Source of the DNA: Mycobacterium sp. ACS1612
Lineage (GTDB): Bacteria > Actinomycetota > Actinomycetes > Mycobacteriales > Mycobacteriaceae
DNA: 64,000 nucleotides
NCBI RefSeq assembly: GCF_001667505.1
Contig: NZ_LZHZ01000056.1
Location: 31,868 to 95,867 of the forward strand
Direction: 5' to 3'
Both the position numbers and the translations under genes were made by a program. Each line of letters begins with the position of its first letter. The first letter of the stretch is position 1. The notes under the pieces were generated by a model, which worked only from the letters and a program-made list of their open reading frames with translations, was not told the DNA's origin and did no database searches. This document shows positions 52,847-61,333 of the stretch, piece by piece.

Positions 52847-53895
52847 GCAACGGCTACCTCAAGTTGACCGCCTACTTCGCCGAGCGGCTGCGCAGCGGCG
52901 ACCAGTTTCTGGCCGACGCCCTGCTCGACCTCTTCGGGCAGAACGCCGTACACACCAGCATCGTGCTGCGCGGCATCGCCAGCTTCGGCCCGCGTCACGA
53001 ACTGCGCAGCGACCAGACGCTGAGCGCGTCGGAGGATTCCCCGATCGCCATCGCGGCGATCGACCGCACCGAGGCCATCGCCGCGCTCGCCGACCGTGCC
53101 GTGGCGATGACCCCGCGCGGACTCGTCACCCTCGAGCGCGCGCGCCTGATCGGTGCCGAACCACCGGGCACCGTCAAGCTCACCGCCTACATCGGGCGGC
53201 AGGACCGAGTGTCGGGACAACCTGCACACCAAGCCGTTTGCGGTGTCCTTTACCGGCACGGCTTCGCCGGTGCCGCAGTGCTTCTCGGCGTCGACGGCAC
53301 CAGAGGCGGCCAGCGGCAGCGCGCGAAGTTCTTCAGTCGCAACGCCGACGTCCCCGTGATGATCATCGCGGTCGGCACCGGCGCACAGGCCACCGCCGCT
53401 ATCCCCGAGATCGAGACTGCGCTGCGAAGTCCTTTGGTGACGCTGGAACGTGTGCAACTCTGCAAACGCGACGGCCTGCTTCTCGCGCGTCCGGCTGCGC
53501 TGCCCGCCACCGACGACAACGGGCACCCTCTGTGGCAGAAGCTGATGGTGCACACGTCGGAGGCCACGCTGCACGACGGCGTACCGATCCACCGCGCCAT
53601 CGTGCAGCGCCTGTTCGACACCAAAGTCGCCACCGGCACCACCGTACTGCGCGGCATCTGGGGATTTCACGGTGACCATCAACCCCACGGCGACAAGATG
53701 ATTCAGCTGACAAGGCAGGTGCCGGTGACGACGATCGTCGTCGACAGTCCAGAGCGCATCGCCGCGAGCTTCGACGTCATCGACGGCCTGACCGAACGGC
53801 ATGGATTGGTCACCTGCGAACTGGTGCCCGCGTTGGTTTCGGTCGACGACGGCGAGCGCCGGGGCGCGACGACGCTGGCGAATTACCACTACTGA
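52843..53895 (+). CDS. triple DUF190 protein, fluoride-associated
   Basis: 350 residues from the GTG at 52843. It holds three ferredoxin-like DUF190 units (about 5-105, 110-215 and 245-335). Each begins with a strand like KLTAYFAERLRSGDQ and has an AxxLRGIxGFG-like turn (SIVLRGIASFG, GTTVLRGIWGFHG); the middle one is more diverged. DUF190 is repeatedly found beside crcB and resembles PII-like signalling proteins, so a regulatory role on the channel is plausible. Translationally coupled to the second crcB. Confidence 0.85.
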   Translation: MSNGYLKLTAYFAERLRSGDQFLADALLDLFGQNAVHTSIVLRGIASFGPRHELRSDQTLSASEDSPIAIAAIDRTEAIAALADRAVAMTPRGLVTLERARLIGAEPPGTVKLTAYIGRQDRVSGQPAHQAVCGVLYRHGFAGAAVLLGVDGTRGGQRQRAKFFSRNADVPVMIIAVGTGAQATAAIPEIETALRSPLVTLERVQLCKRDGLLLARPAALPATDDNGHPLWQKLMVHTSEATLHDGVPIHRAIVQRLFDTKVATGTTVLRGIWGFHGDHQPHGDKMIQLTRQVPVTTIVVDSPERIAASFDVIDGLTERHGLVTCELVPALVSVDDGERRGATTLANYHY

Positions 53896-53945
53896 TCGTC
53901 ATGCTGCGCTATGCCCTCGACGGCATCGCCATGGCTACGCGGAGT

Positions 53946-54566
53946 TCAATCAGGTGCCGTGACTCGCGGCAGCGCGTAGAGCGCCATCCGGCGGTTGGCC
54001 ATGTCGTGCTCACCGAGGAACGTGCAGCCCGCGTACTCGCAAACGGCCCGTGCCCCGGCGTTTCGATGGTCGGGATCGAACATGATTCGCTCGCAACGCG
54101 CTTCAAGTTCGAAAATGTTGGCAACCAGGCACGGCAACAGGATCGACGCGATACCACGGTTGACGAACCGCAGGTCGGCGATCGCCGCATGCACGCCGAT
54201 GTCATGCGGATCGGCGTCGTAGCGAACGGCGATGGAATCCTTCGCCGCCCGGTACAACTCGATGTAGGCGAACGGCATACCGCGGAAGCTGCTGATGAAC
54301 GGTCGGGAATATTCGCCGTCGAGTTGCGCGCGCAGATGGCGGTGCCAGCGCGCCGGTGGCCAGTCGTACTCCCACGCCTCCACCAGATGCGGGCGGTTCA
54401 TCCATTCCGAGACCATGGTGGCGTCGGTGTCGGGATGCGCTTCGCGGATGGCGTACGGAGGTGCCAACATCGGCGCCGGCGGAGCGCCGACCGCGCGGAC
54501 GTCGTCGGAAATGTCGGTGAGCTCGCGCGGCAGAACGGGGGCGGGCGCCTCGTCGATATCAGTCAT
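53946..54566 (-). CDS. mbtK: MbtK/IucB-like siderophore N-acyltransferase
   Basis: 206 residues, GNAT fold of the MbtK/AlcB type. Marks: IREAHPDTDATMVSEWMNRPHL, EAWEYDWPPARWHRHL, PFAYIELYRAAKDSIAVRYDADPHDIG and IFDPDH-like FDPDHRNAGARAVCEYAGC. MbtK (Rv1347c) moves a long acyl chain onto the lysine side chain of mycobactin. It is usually away from the main mbt cluster, as here, and iron-regulated. The ATG lies 99 bp from the divergent CYTH-CHAD gene. I see no convincing full IdeR box upstream. Confidence 0.85.
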   Translation of the reverse strand: MTDIDEAPAPVLPRELTDISDDVRAVGAPPAPMLAPPYAIREAHPDTDATMVSEWMNRPHLVEAWEYDWPPARWHRHLRAQLDGEYSRPFISSFRGMPFAYIELYRAAKDSIAVRYDADPHDIGVHAAIADLRFVNRGIASILLPCLVANIFELEARCERIMFDPDHRNAGARAVCEYAGCTFLGEHDMANRRMALYALPRVTAPD

Positions 54567-54665
54567 TTGCAGCGGAGGCTACCGCAGGAAATAAGGCTAG
54601 GGTCACGTCCCTCTAGCCGGGTGGATGATGTTTCGACGGGGTCGTGACCCGGGAAGACCATCCCC

Positions 54666-56084
54666 ATGGACGAAGTGCTCGAACGCGAACTCAAATGGGA
54701 CGTCGACGAGGATTTCGCTCTGCCCCGCATCGACGACATCATCGGAGGCACTCAGGTCGAACGCAGCACAATCACCCTGGCCAGCGCCTACTACGACACG
54801 GCCGACGGCGACCTGCAGGCCCACGGTGTGCTGCTGCGGCGGCGTGACGGCGACGACGACACCGGATGGCAGCTCAAGGTGCCCGACGCGGACGGCCGAG
54901 TCGAGATTCGCGCCGCGCTGTCGGACACGCCGCCGACCGAGTTGACCGATGCGCTGACCGGGATGCGGCTGGGTAAGCCGTTGGTGAACGTGGCGACGAT
55001 CCGGACCACTCGGGATCGGTATCGGATCACCGATGCCCGCAGGCATCGGCTGTGCGCCGAAGTGGCCGATGACAACGTGCTGGCCTCTGTCGGCCCTCGG
55101 TTGTTGGCGTGGCGCGAGATCGAAGTCGAGTTGGGCCCCGGCGCGCGCTCGTTTCCCCGCCGGTTGACGAAGCGGTTGGCCGACGCGGGAGCTCAACCAT
55201 CTCGGCACCCGTCGAAACTCGCACGCGTGGTGCAGACGACGCGCCCCGCGCCTGTCGTCCGCAGCACCGCGGGACGTGTAGTCACGGCGTATCTGAACGC
55301 GCAGATCGACGCGATCTTCGACGGTGATCTCGCGCTGCGGCGCGGCAGCGACCCGATCCACGACACCAGGGTGGCGATCCGCCGGCTGCGCAGCACGTTG
55401 CGCGTGTTCGGCAAGCTCCTCGACCAGAACGCGATCGCCGACGCCGAGGATGAGCTCAAGTGGTTCGCCGGGCTGCTCGGCGAGGTCCGCGACTGCCAGG
55501 TGCAACGCCGCCGATTCGCAAAGGCGTTGGCGGAGTTGCCTGCCGAACTCGTGCTCGGGCCGGTGGCCAACCGGATCAACACCGATCTGCAGTCCCACCA
55601 GCTGAAGTCGCGGAACGTAGTCGCCGAGGCGATGGACTCGCAGCGCTACCTGGACCTGCTCGCGACGCTGCAGCGGTGGCGCAACGAGCCGCCGCTTCGC
55701 GCAGCGCCGAGCCTCGCGGCGGTGAACAAGCGGGCCCGCCGCGCCGAGCGCAAGGCCGATCGGCGACTGGCCGAGGCCGTCGAGTCGGGCGACGACGCGC
55801 TGCTGCACCGGGCCCGCAAGGCCGCCAAGCGCGCCCGGTATGCCGCCGAGCTACGGGCACCCGTGGTGAAGGACGCGACGTCAACAGCAAAGCACTACAA
55901 GCGGTTTCAGCGGGTACTCGGTGATCATCAGGATGGCGTCGTCGCCACCGAGACGCTGCGCCGGCTTGCGCTCACGGCGGGCACGACAGCCGGCGAGAAC
56001 GGATTCACCTACGGTCTGCTCTATGCCCGCGAGCAGCAGGCCGCCGAGGCGGCCCGCAAGCGGGTGCGCAAACTGATCGGCTGA
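54666..56084 (+). CDS. CYTH-CHAD domain protein
   Basis: 472 residues. N-terminal CYTH domain (about 1-190) with the EREIKW-type signature ERELKW and LRRRDGDDDTGWQLKVP, a triphosphate tunnel enzyme fold. C-terminal CHAD domain (about 205-465) with HDTRVAIRRLRSTLR and HRARKAAKRARYAAE, rich in His/Arg and able to bind polyphosphate granules. The pair is typical of actinobacterial phosphate proteins (such as Rv2226), probably a triphosphatase or polyphosphate-bound factor. Confidence 0.9.
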   Translation: MDEVLERELKWDVDEDFALPRIDDIIGGTQVERSTITLASAYYDTADGDLQAHGVLLRRRDGDDDTGWQLKVPDADGRVEIRAALSDTPPTELTDALTGMRLGKPLVNVATIRTTRDRYRITDARRHRLCAEVADDNVLASVGPRLLAWREIEVELGPGARSFPRRLTKRLADAGAQPSRHPSKLARVVQTTRPAPVVRSTAGRVVTAYLNAQIDAIFDGDLALRRGSDPIHDTRVAIRRLRSTLRVFGKLLDQNAIADAEDELKWFAGLLGEVRDCQVQRRRFAKALAELPAELVLGPVANRINTDLQSHQLKSRNVVAEAMDSQRYLDLLATLQRWRNEPPLRAAPSLAAVNKRARRAERKADRRLAEAVESGDDALLHRARKAAKRARYAAELRAPVVKDATSTAKHYKRFQRVLGDHQDGVVATETLRRLALTAGTTAGENGFTYGLLYAREQQAAEAARKRVRKLIG

Positions 56085-56094
56085 CGCCGGACGC

Positions 56095-56454
56095 CTACGA
56101 CAGGAGCCGCGCCAGAACCGCGAGGTGGCTGAGCTCGAGGTCGCGGGTGGCGGTGACCAGCGTGACCGGTCCGGTTCGCGCCACGTCGCGCAGTTCCGCC
56201 AGCGCTGCGGCGCCCTCTCCCGTCGCCAACTCGGCTTGGTAGCGGGCTGCGAAGTCGTCGAACCGTGCCGCGTCGTGGGCGTACCACTTGCGCAGTTCGG
56301 TGGATGGCGCAACCTTCGGTATCCACCGGCCGACCCGCGGATCGTCCTTGCGGAAACCGCGCGGCCACAGCCGGTCGACAAGGACGCGCTCACCATCGCC
56401 TGGTCCGGCGGCGTCGTACACCCGCGCGACCCTGATGCGGCGAGAGGCACTCAT
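56095..56454 (-). CDS. DUF488 family protein
   Basis: 119 residues from the ATG at 56454; a longer frame would cover the opposite gene. The core matches DUF488: VYDAAGPGDGERVLVDRLWPRG, WIPKVAPSTELRKWYAHD and GPVTLVTATRDLELSHLAVL. Function is not established; relatives are called uroporphyrin- or nitrite-linked only by context. It ends ten bases from the convergent CYTH-CHAD gene. Confidence 0.85.
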   Translation of the reverse strand: MSASRRIRVARVYDAAGPGDGERVLVDRLWPRGFRKDDPRVGRWIPKVAPSTELRKWYAHDAARFDDFAARYQAELATGEGAAALAELRDVARTGPVTLVTATRDLELSHLAVLARLLS

Positions 56455-56473
56455 GACGTGGAATCGTAGGACC

Positions 56474-56668
56474 ATGAACATCGATCGGACCGCGGAACTG
56501 CAGCGCTGGCAGGACTCCGGCGCCGTGTGGCAGGTCATAACCCGCACTGACGACCGCATCACCGTCGGGCTGTTGCGCTGTGATGGCGGCGAGGAGGTCG
56601 ACCGGTTCACCTCCGACGATCCCGCGCTGCTGGCCTTCATCGGCGACCGGTGGAGCAGCGCGGAATGA
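56474..56668 (+). CDS. small conserved hypothetical protein
   Basis: 64 residues: MNIDRTAELQRWQDSGAVWQ, then VITRTDDRITVGLLRCDGGEE in part and a charged C-terminus ending DRWSSAE. It looks like a compact alpha/beta domain, without signal peptide. The stop overlaps the next gene (ATGA), so the two are coupled. Function unknown; an alternative ATG at 56453 would add seven residues. Confidence 0.72.
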   Translation: MNIDRTAELQRWQDSGAVWQVITRTDDRITVGLLRCDGGEEVDRFTSDDPALLAFIGDRWSSAE

Positions 56669-57189
56669 CGGTGACTCTCGGGAAGCTGGACTTCGTCGCG
56701 GCCGGTGAGGCGCCCGACCTCGTCGCCGACGCGGTGCGGCCACATGTGCGGGACGGGCTGTGGGTCAGTGCCATCGACCCCGACCTGGCCGACACCGCGG
56801 CGTTCTGCGAGCACTACGACATCGGCATGGACGTCTCGGCCAACTGCGTCGTCGTTGAGGCGCGACGCGCGGACCGGACCTGGTATGCAGCTTGTCTCGT
56901 GCTCGCGACCACCCGCGCCGACGTCAACGGCGTCGTTCGCAAACACCTTGGGGCACGCAAGATCTCATTCGCGTCGATGGATGACGCCGTGGCCCACACC
57001 GGCATGGAGTACGGCGGCATCACGCCCGTCGGGTTGCCTGCGGACTGGCCGGTACTGGTCGACACCAACGTCGTCGATCAACAGCAGGTGATCATCGGCA
57101 GCGGCATTCGCGGTTCGAAGCTGCTCGTGTACACCAGCGTGCTGGCGGCGCTGCCGAACGCCGAGGTGCTGGACATCACCAAGGCCTAG
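56665..57189 (+). CDS. YbaK/ProX-type aminoacyl-tRNA deacylase-like protein
   Basis: 174 residues. YbaK fold: NCVVVEARRADRTWYAACLV, VNGVVRKHLGARKISFASMD and GGITPVGLPADWPVLVD. Free-standing YbaK proteins hydrolyse mischarged Cys-, Ala- or Ser-tRNA. Coupled to the preceding small gene by a four-base overlap. The tRNA specificity is not evident. Confidence 0.85.
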   Translation: MTVTLGKLDFVAAGEAPDLVADAVRPHVRDGLWVSAIDPDLADTAAFCEHYDIGMDVSANCVVVEARRADRTWYAACLVLATTRADVNGVVRKHLGARKISFASMDDAVAHTGMEYGGITPVGLPADWPVLVDTNVVDQQQVIIGSGIRGSKLLVYTSVLAALPNAEVLDITKA

Positions 57190-57201
57190 TTTCGCGAGGA
57201 G

Positions 57202-58044
57202 TCAGACGGCGACGTCGTCGTGATCGGTCGAGACCGCCAACTCACGCCACGCCTTCTGCTCCTCGGCGACGAACTGCAGCTTCTCCGCGACGGCGCCGAA
57301 CGAATCGCGACCCAACTGAATACGCAGTGGCGGTCGCTCGACCGACGCGATCTCCACGATCGCGGCGGCCGCCTTCACCGGGTCGCCCGGCTGCGCGTGG
57401 TTCGCGTCGGCGGCGTGCTGCCTGACCGTACCGGCGGTGTCGGCGTAGTCGTCGATGACCGTGCCCTCCGTGTCCAGACTCGACGCGTCGAGGAAGTCGG
57501 TGCGGAAGTAGCCGGGCTCGACGATGATTACGTCGATACCGAGCGGACCCACTTCGCCCGCAAGCGCTTCAGAGATGGCCTCCACCGCGAACTTCGTCGC
57601 GCAGTAGATGCCCCAGCCTGCCGACGCCCTGAATCCGCCGATCGAGGACAGATTGACGATGCGGCCCGACCGTTGTGCCCGCAGCGTCGGAAGGACCGCG
57701 CGCAGCACATTGAGGATGCCGAAGACGTTGGTGTCGAACACCGCTCGCGCTGCGGCGTCACCAGCCTCCTCGACCGCCGACAACAGGCCGCGGCCCGCGT
57801 TGTTGACCACCACATCGATGCGGCCGAACCGCTGTACTGCCGCATCGACCGCCGCGGCCGCCTGTGCCTCGTCGAGCACGTCGAGCGCCACGGGCAGCAA
57901 CCGGTCACCAGCATCGGGGAACCTTGTGGTGACGCTTGCTGGGTCGCGCGCGGTCGCGACGACCGAATGCCCTGCGGCAAGGGCCTTCTCGACGATCTCC
58001 GCCCCGAAACCGCGGTTCGCACCGGTGACAAACCAAACGCTCAT
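57202..58044 (-). CDS. short-chain dehydrogenase/reductase
   Basis: 280 residues, classical SDR: cofactor motif TGANRGFGAEIVEKALAAG, NNAGRG, catalytic Ser in LSSIGG and YCATK (Tyr and Lys). An Arg in ATARDP suggests NADP(H). C-terminal extension as in oxidoreductases acting on bulky ketones. Substrate unknown. GAGGTG precedes the ATG. It is 18 bp downstream of the IclR gene on the same strand, so it is probably in that transcript. Confidence 0.88.
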   Translation of the reverse strand: MSVWFVTGANRGFGAEIVEKALAAGHSVVATARDPASVTTRFPDAGDRLLPVALDVLDEAQAAAAVDAAVQRFGRIDVVVNNAGRGLLSAVEEAGDAAARAVFDTNVFGILNVLRAVLPTLRAQRSGRIVNLSSIGGFRASAGWGIYCATKFAVEAISEALAGEVGPLGIDVIIVEPGYFRTDFLDASSLDTEGTVIDDYADTAGTVRQHAADANHAQPGDPVKAAAAIVEIASVERPPLRIQLGRDSFGAVAEKLQFVAEEQKAWRELAVSTDHDDVAV

Positions 58045-58062
58045 GGCACCTCTTTCCGTTGA

Positions 58063-58809
58063 TCAACAGGACCGGCGTGGCGGCCACACCGGAGATCCGA
58101 GTTCGCGTGACACCGTGCGGGCGGTGTCACGCAGCGCGTCGATGGCTTCTGGGTCCAGCGGCCACCGCGCCGCGGGCACCACCAGGCCGATGGCGCCTGT
58201 CGCCTCTGCCGCAGAGTCGAAAACCGCTGCGGCGGCCGCACATTCACCCAGCACGGCCTCTTCGACCTCGGTCGCTATCCCGGATGTGCGGATCTGCTCC
58301 AACTGGTCGGCCAGCACCGCAGGGTCGGTGATGGTCTCCCCGGTCATGCTGCGCAACTCGTCCGGTTTGTAGTCGGATTGAAAAGCCAACAGCGCCTTGC
58401 CCAATGCGCTGGCGTGCGCGGGGATGACGATGCCGACCTCGGGCATCTGGCGGGTGCCGTCCGGCCTCGGCTCATGCGCGACGACGACGACCTCGTCGAA
58501 CAGCAGCACTGCGGTGCGCACCGCGCAGCCTGTCCGCCGGGCCAGACCCTCGGCCCAGATGGCAACCCGTGAGCGCAGTTCGAGGGTGTCCAGGTAGACG
58601 TTGCCGAGCCGCAGCGTGGCCGGCCCGAGCCGGTAGCGACCAGAGTCGAGTTCCTGCTGCACCATGCCGTGCGCGAGCAAGGTGCGCACCAGCCCGTGGA
58701 CGGTGGACGGCGCCAGATCGATGGCCGCCGCGATCTCGCCGAGGCTCATCCGACGGCCGCCTTGCAGCACCGTGAGGATGCGCAGCGCGCGATCCACCGC
58801 CTGGATCAT
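58063..58809 (-). CDS. IclR-family regulator, probably of the glycerol/dihydroxyacetone operon
   Basis: 248 residues from the ATG at 58809, with AGGTGG four bases upstream. Winged helix at about 1-65 (VDRALRILTVLQGG, MSLGEIAAAIDLAPSTVHGL), then the IclR GAF-like effector domain with MPEVGIVIPAHASALGKALL and GIATEVEEAVLGECAAAAAV. GylR-type IclR proteins sense glycerol or glycerol 3-phosphate. It diverges from glpF-dhaKLM with two small palindromes between, so it likely represses both directions. Confidence 0.87.
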   Translation of the reverse strand: MIQAVDRALRILTVLQGGRRMSLGEIAAAIDLAPSTVHGLVRTLLAHGMVQQELDSGRYRLGPATLRLGNVYLDTLELRSRVAIWAEGLARRTGCAVRTAVLLFDEVVVVAHEPRPDGTRQMPEVGIVIPAHASALGKALLAFQSDYKPDELRSMTGETITDPAVLADQLEQIRTSGIATEVEEAVLGECAAAAAVFDSAAEATGAIGLVVPAARWPLDPEAIDALRDTARTVSRELGSPVWPPRRSC

Positions 58810-58873
58810 GCGTCCACCTTCCCTCGAAATGACCTCTTGTGATGACCGAAGCATAAGCGTATGGTCCAGATCA

Positions 58874-58905
58874 CATTCGACATTATCGAATGCTATCCGA
58901 GATAG
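58874..58905. promoter_or_regulatory. two adjacent palindromes between iclR and glpF
   Basis: CATTCGA-CATTA-TCGAATG (58874-58892) is followed directly by CTATC-CGA-GATAG (58893-58905). Both are perfect inverted repeats in the 119-bp divergent gap, ending 23 bp before the glpF ATG. Position and symmetry fit the operator of the divergent IclR protein. Confidence 0.65.
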
Positions 58906-58928
58906 TCGACCACCGGACGGAGAACGTC

Positions 58929-59690
58929 ATGGACGAATCCTCGCTCATCCAGAAACTCGCGGCCGAGGCCTTCGGTACTGCATTTCTGGTCTTCATCGGC
59001 GTCGGATCGGTGCCCGCCACGATCATCGTGAACGGGGACGCACCGTTCACCATGGCCGACCTCGGCATGATCTCGTTCGCGTTCGCGACCGTCGTGGTGG
59101 CGACGATCTACGCGCTCGGGCACATCTCCGGGAACCACATCAACCCCGCCGTCACCCTCGGCCTCGCGGCGACGGGCAACTTCCCGTGGTCCCGCGTGCC
59201 CGCGTACATCGCCGCCCAGGTCGTCGGGGCGATCGCAGGCGCGGGGGCCATTCTCGGCGTTCTCGGCACGGCCGCCCGCGATGCCGGACTGGGAGTCGCG
59301 ACGTATTCCGGCACCGTCTCTCCCGTACAGGCCTTCTTCGCCGAATTCGTGGGTACGTTCATTCTCGTGTTCACCGTCTTCGGCGTGATACACCGCAAGG
59401 CCTCGGCGGGATTCGCCGGTGTCGCCATCGGTTTGGTGGTGTTCGCGGCGATCATCCCGGTGGCACCCACCACCGGCGCGTCGATCAACCCGGCCCGCAC
59501 GTTCGGCCCCATGCTCGTCCAGCAGATCGCAGGTGGTTCGGTCTCGTGGAGCCAATTGCCGGTCTACCTCGCGGCCGAATGCCTTGCCGGTGTGCTCGCC
59601 GCGTTCGCCTACGTCGCGATCTCCAGGACCAGGGCCGACGACACACCGACCGCTGTCGCTGTTCCCGCCGAAGCCACCACCGCCGCCTGA
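58929..59690 (+). CDS. aquaglyceroporin (MIP family)
   Basis: 253 residues, six helices and two half-helices with NPA boxes at 72-74 (GNHINPAVTLG) and 187-189 (GASINPARTFG). It forms a channel for glycerol, dihydroxyacetone or water; its place before dhaKLM points to a polyol. The ATG at 58929 has ACGGAGAAC upstream. The loop residue after the second NPA is Arg190, part of the selectivity filter. Confidence 0.9.
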   Translation: MDESSLIQKLAAEAFGTAFLVFIGVGSVPATIIVNGDAPFTMADLGMISFAFATVVVATIYALGHISGNHINPAVTLGLAATGNFPWSRVPAYIAAQVVGAIAGAGAILGVLGTAARDAGLGVATYSGTVSPVQAFFAEFVGTFILVFTVFGVIHRKASAGFAGVAIGLVVFAAIIPVAPTTGASINPARTFGPMLVQQIAGGSVSWSQLPVYLAAECLAGVLAAFAYVAISRTRADDTPTAVAVPAEATTAA

Positions 59691-59701
59691 GGAGCCCGGA
59701 C

Positions 59702-60700
59702 ATGAAGAAACTCATCAATGATCCCACCGACGTCATCGCCGAGGCCCTGCGCGGGATGGCCGCAGCGCATCCCGAACTGCGCGTCGACCACGCCAACCGG
59801 ATCGTCTACCGCGGCGACGCGCCGGTCGACGGCAAGGTGGGGCTGATCTCCGGCGGTGGGTCGGGTCACGAGCCCCTGCACGGCGGCTTCGTCGGCCGAG
59901 GCATGCTCGACGCCGCTTGTGCCGGTGAGGTTTTCACCTCACCGGTGCCCGACCAGATGCTCGAGGCCACCAAGAACGTCGACGGTGGCGCCGGGGTGTT
60001 GCACATCGTGAAGAACTACACCGGCGACGTGATGAACTTCGAGATGGCCGCCGAACTGGCCGACGCGGAGGGCATCACCGTCGAATCGGTTGTCGTCGAC
60101 GATGACGTCGCGGTGCAGGACAGCACCTACACCGCGGGGCGTCGGGGCGTCGGCGCGACGGTGCTGGTTGAGAAGATCGCCGGTGCCGCAGCGGATCAGG
60201 GACGCACCCTGCCCGAAGTCGCGGACGTGGCACGGCGCGTCAACGCGGCGTCCCGCAGCATGGGTGTCGCACTGACCTCTTGCACGGTGCCGGCGGTCGG
60301 ACATCCGACGTTCAATCTGTCCGACACCGAAATCGAGGTCGGCATCGGCATTCACGGTGAGCCGGGCCGGCAGCGGATGCCCATGCAGTCCGCGCGGGCG
60401 GTGGCCGAACTGATGCTCGACCCGGTGCTCGCCGACCTCGACTTCGCAGGAGACGACGGAGTGATCCTCTTCGTCAACAGCATGGGCGCCACCCCGCTGA
60501 TCGAGTTGTACGTCATGTACGCCGAGTTCGCCGCGATGCTCGACAAGGCGGGGGTCAGAATCGCCCGCTCACTGGTAGGCCCGTACATCACCAGCCTCGA
60601 CATGGCGGGGTGTTCGGTGACGCTACTGCGCGCCGACGACGAGTTGCTTCGACTGTGGGACCACCCTGTCAACACGCCGGCTCTCCGAAGGGGATGCTGA
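59702..60700 (+). CDS. dhaK: dihydroxyacetone kinase, substrate-binding subunit
   Basis: 332 residues. DhaK marks: ISGGGSGHEPLHGGFVG and His218 in GIGIHGEPG, the residue that binds dihydroxyacetone covalently and has the same number in E. coli. Together with DhaL and DhaM it makes the PTS-driven kinase producing dihydroxyacetone phosphate from PEP. GAGGAG precedes the ATG; eleven bases after glpF. The next gene starts on the base after its stop. Confidence 0.95.
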   Translation: MKKLINDPTDVIAEALRGMAAAHPELRVDHANRIVYRGDAPVDGKVGLISGGGSGHEPLHGGFVGRGMLDAACAGEVFTSPVPDQMLEATKNVDGGAGVLHIVKNYTGDVMNFEMAAELADAEGITVESVVVDDDVAVQDSTYTAGRRGVGATVLVEKIAGAAADQGRTLPEVADVARRVNAASRSMGVALTSCTVPAVGHPTFNLSDTEIEVGIGIHGEPGRQRMPMQSARAVAELMLDPVLADLDFAGDDGVILFVNSMGATPLIELYVMYAEFAAMLDKAGVRIARSLVGPYITSLDMAGCSVTLLRADDELLRLWDHPVNTPALRRGC

Positions 60701-61333
60701 ATGGACCTGGCTCAGCTCACCGCATGGATCCGTGAGTACGCACGCGTCATCGACGAAAACGCGCAGATGCTCACCGACTTGGACGCCGCCATCGGGGACG
60801 CCGACCACGGCATCAACATGCAGCGCGGCATGACGGCCGTGCTGGCGGCCCTCGGCGATGCGGCGCCTTCCGACATGTCCGCTTTGTGCAAACAGGTGGG
60901 CATGACCCTGGTGAAGTCGGTCGGTGGCGCCAGCGGCCCGCTGTACGGCACGTTCTTCCTGCGCATGGCAGGCGCACTCGGCACCGATGACCGTGTCGAC
61001 GCGACGACGTTCGCAAAGGCCTTGCGCGCTGGTATCGAGGGCGTGGTGCAGCGCGGCCGCGCGGAAGCCGGCGACAAGACGATGTTCGACGCCCTGTCGC
61101 CCGGCTTGGACGCGCTCGACGCGGCACTGGCATCCGGGGAGAGCCTCGCGGTCGCCCTCGCCGATGCCACCGTGGCGGCCGAAAAGGGGCGCGACGACAC
61201 CGAATCCATGGTTGCCCGCAAGGGCCGTGCCAGCTACCTCGGTCAGCGCAGCGTCGGCCACGTCGATCCTGGTGCCACGTCTGCGGCGATGCTGATCGCA
61301 GCGGCGGCTTCGGCCTTCGCGACAGGCGGGTGA
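60701..61333 (+). CDS. dhaL: dihydroxyacetone kinase, ADP-binding subunit
   Basis: 210 residues, DhaL fold. The Mg-ADP site is LDAAIGDADHGINMQRG; SVGGASGPLYGTFFLR and GRASYLGQRSVGHVDPGATS are the nucleotide-binding loops. In PTS-type systems the bound ADP is not exchanged but re-phosphorylated by DhaM. The start is directly after the dhaK stop, and the stop overlaps dhaM by four bases. Confidence 0.95.
   Translation: MDLAQLTAWIREYARVIDENAQMLTDLDAAIGDADHGINMQRGMTAVLAALGDAAPSDMSALCKQVGMTLVKSVGGASGPLYGTFFLRMAGALGTDDRVDATTFAKALRAGIEGVVQRGRAEAGDKTMFDALSPGLDALDAALASGESLAVALADATVAAEKGRDDTESMVARKGRASYLGQRSVGHVDPGATSAAMLIAAAASAFATGG

Noticed and set aside
54567..54665. IdeR (iron) box upstream of the MbtK-like gene, around AATAAGGCTAGGGT.
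   Set aside because: Only the core AGGCTA and a few more positions fit the 19-bp consensus; the second half does not. A weak site cannot be excluded.
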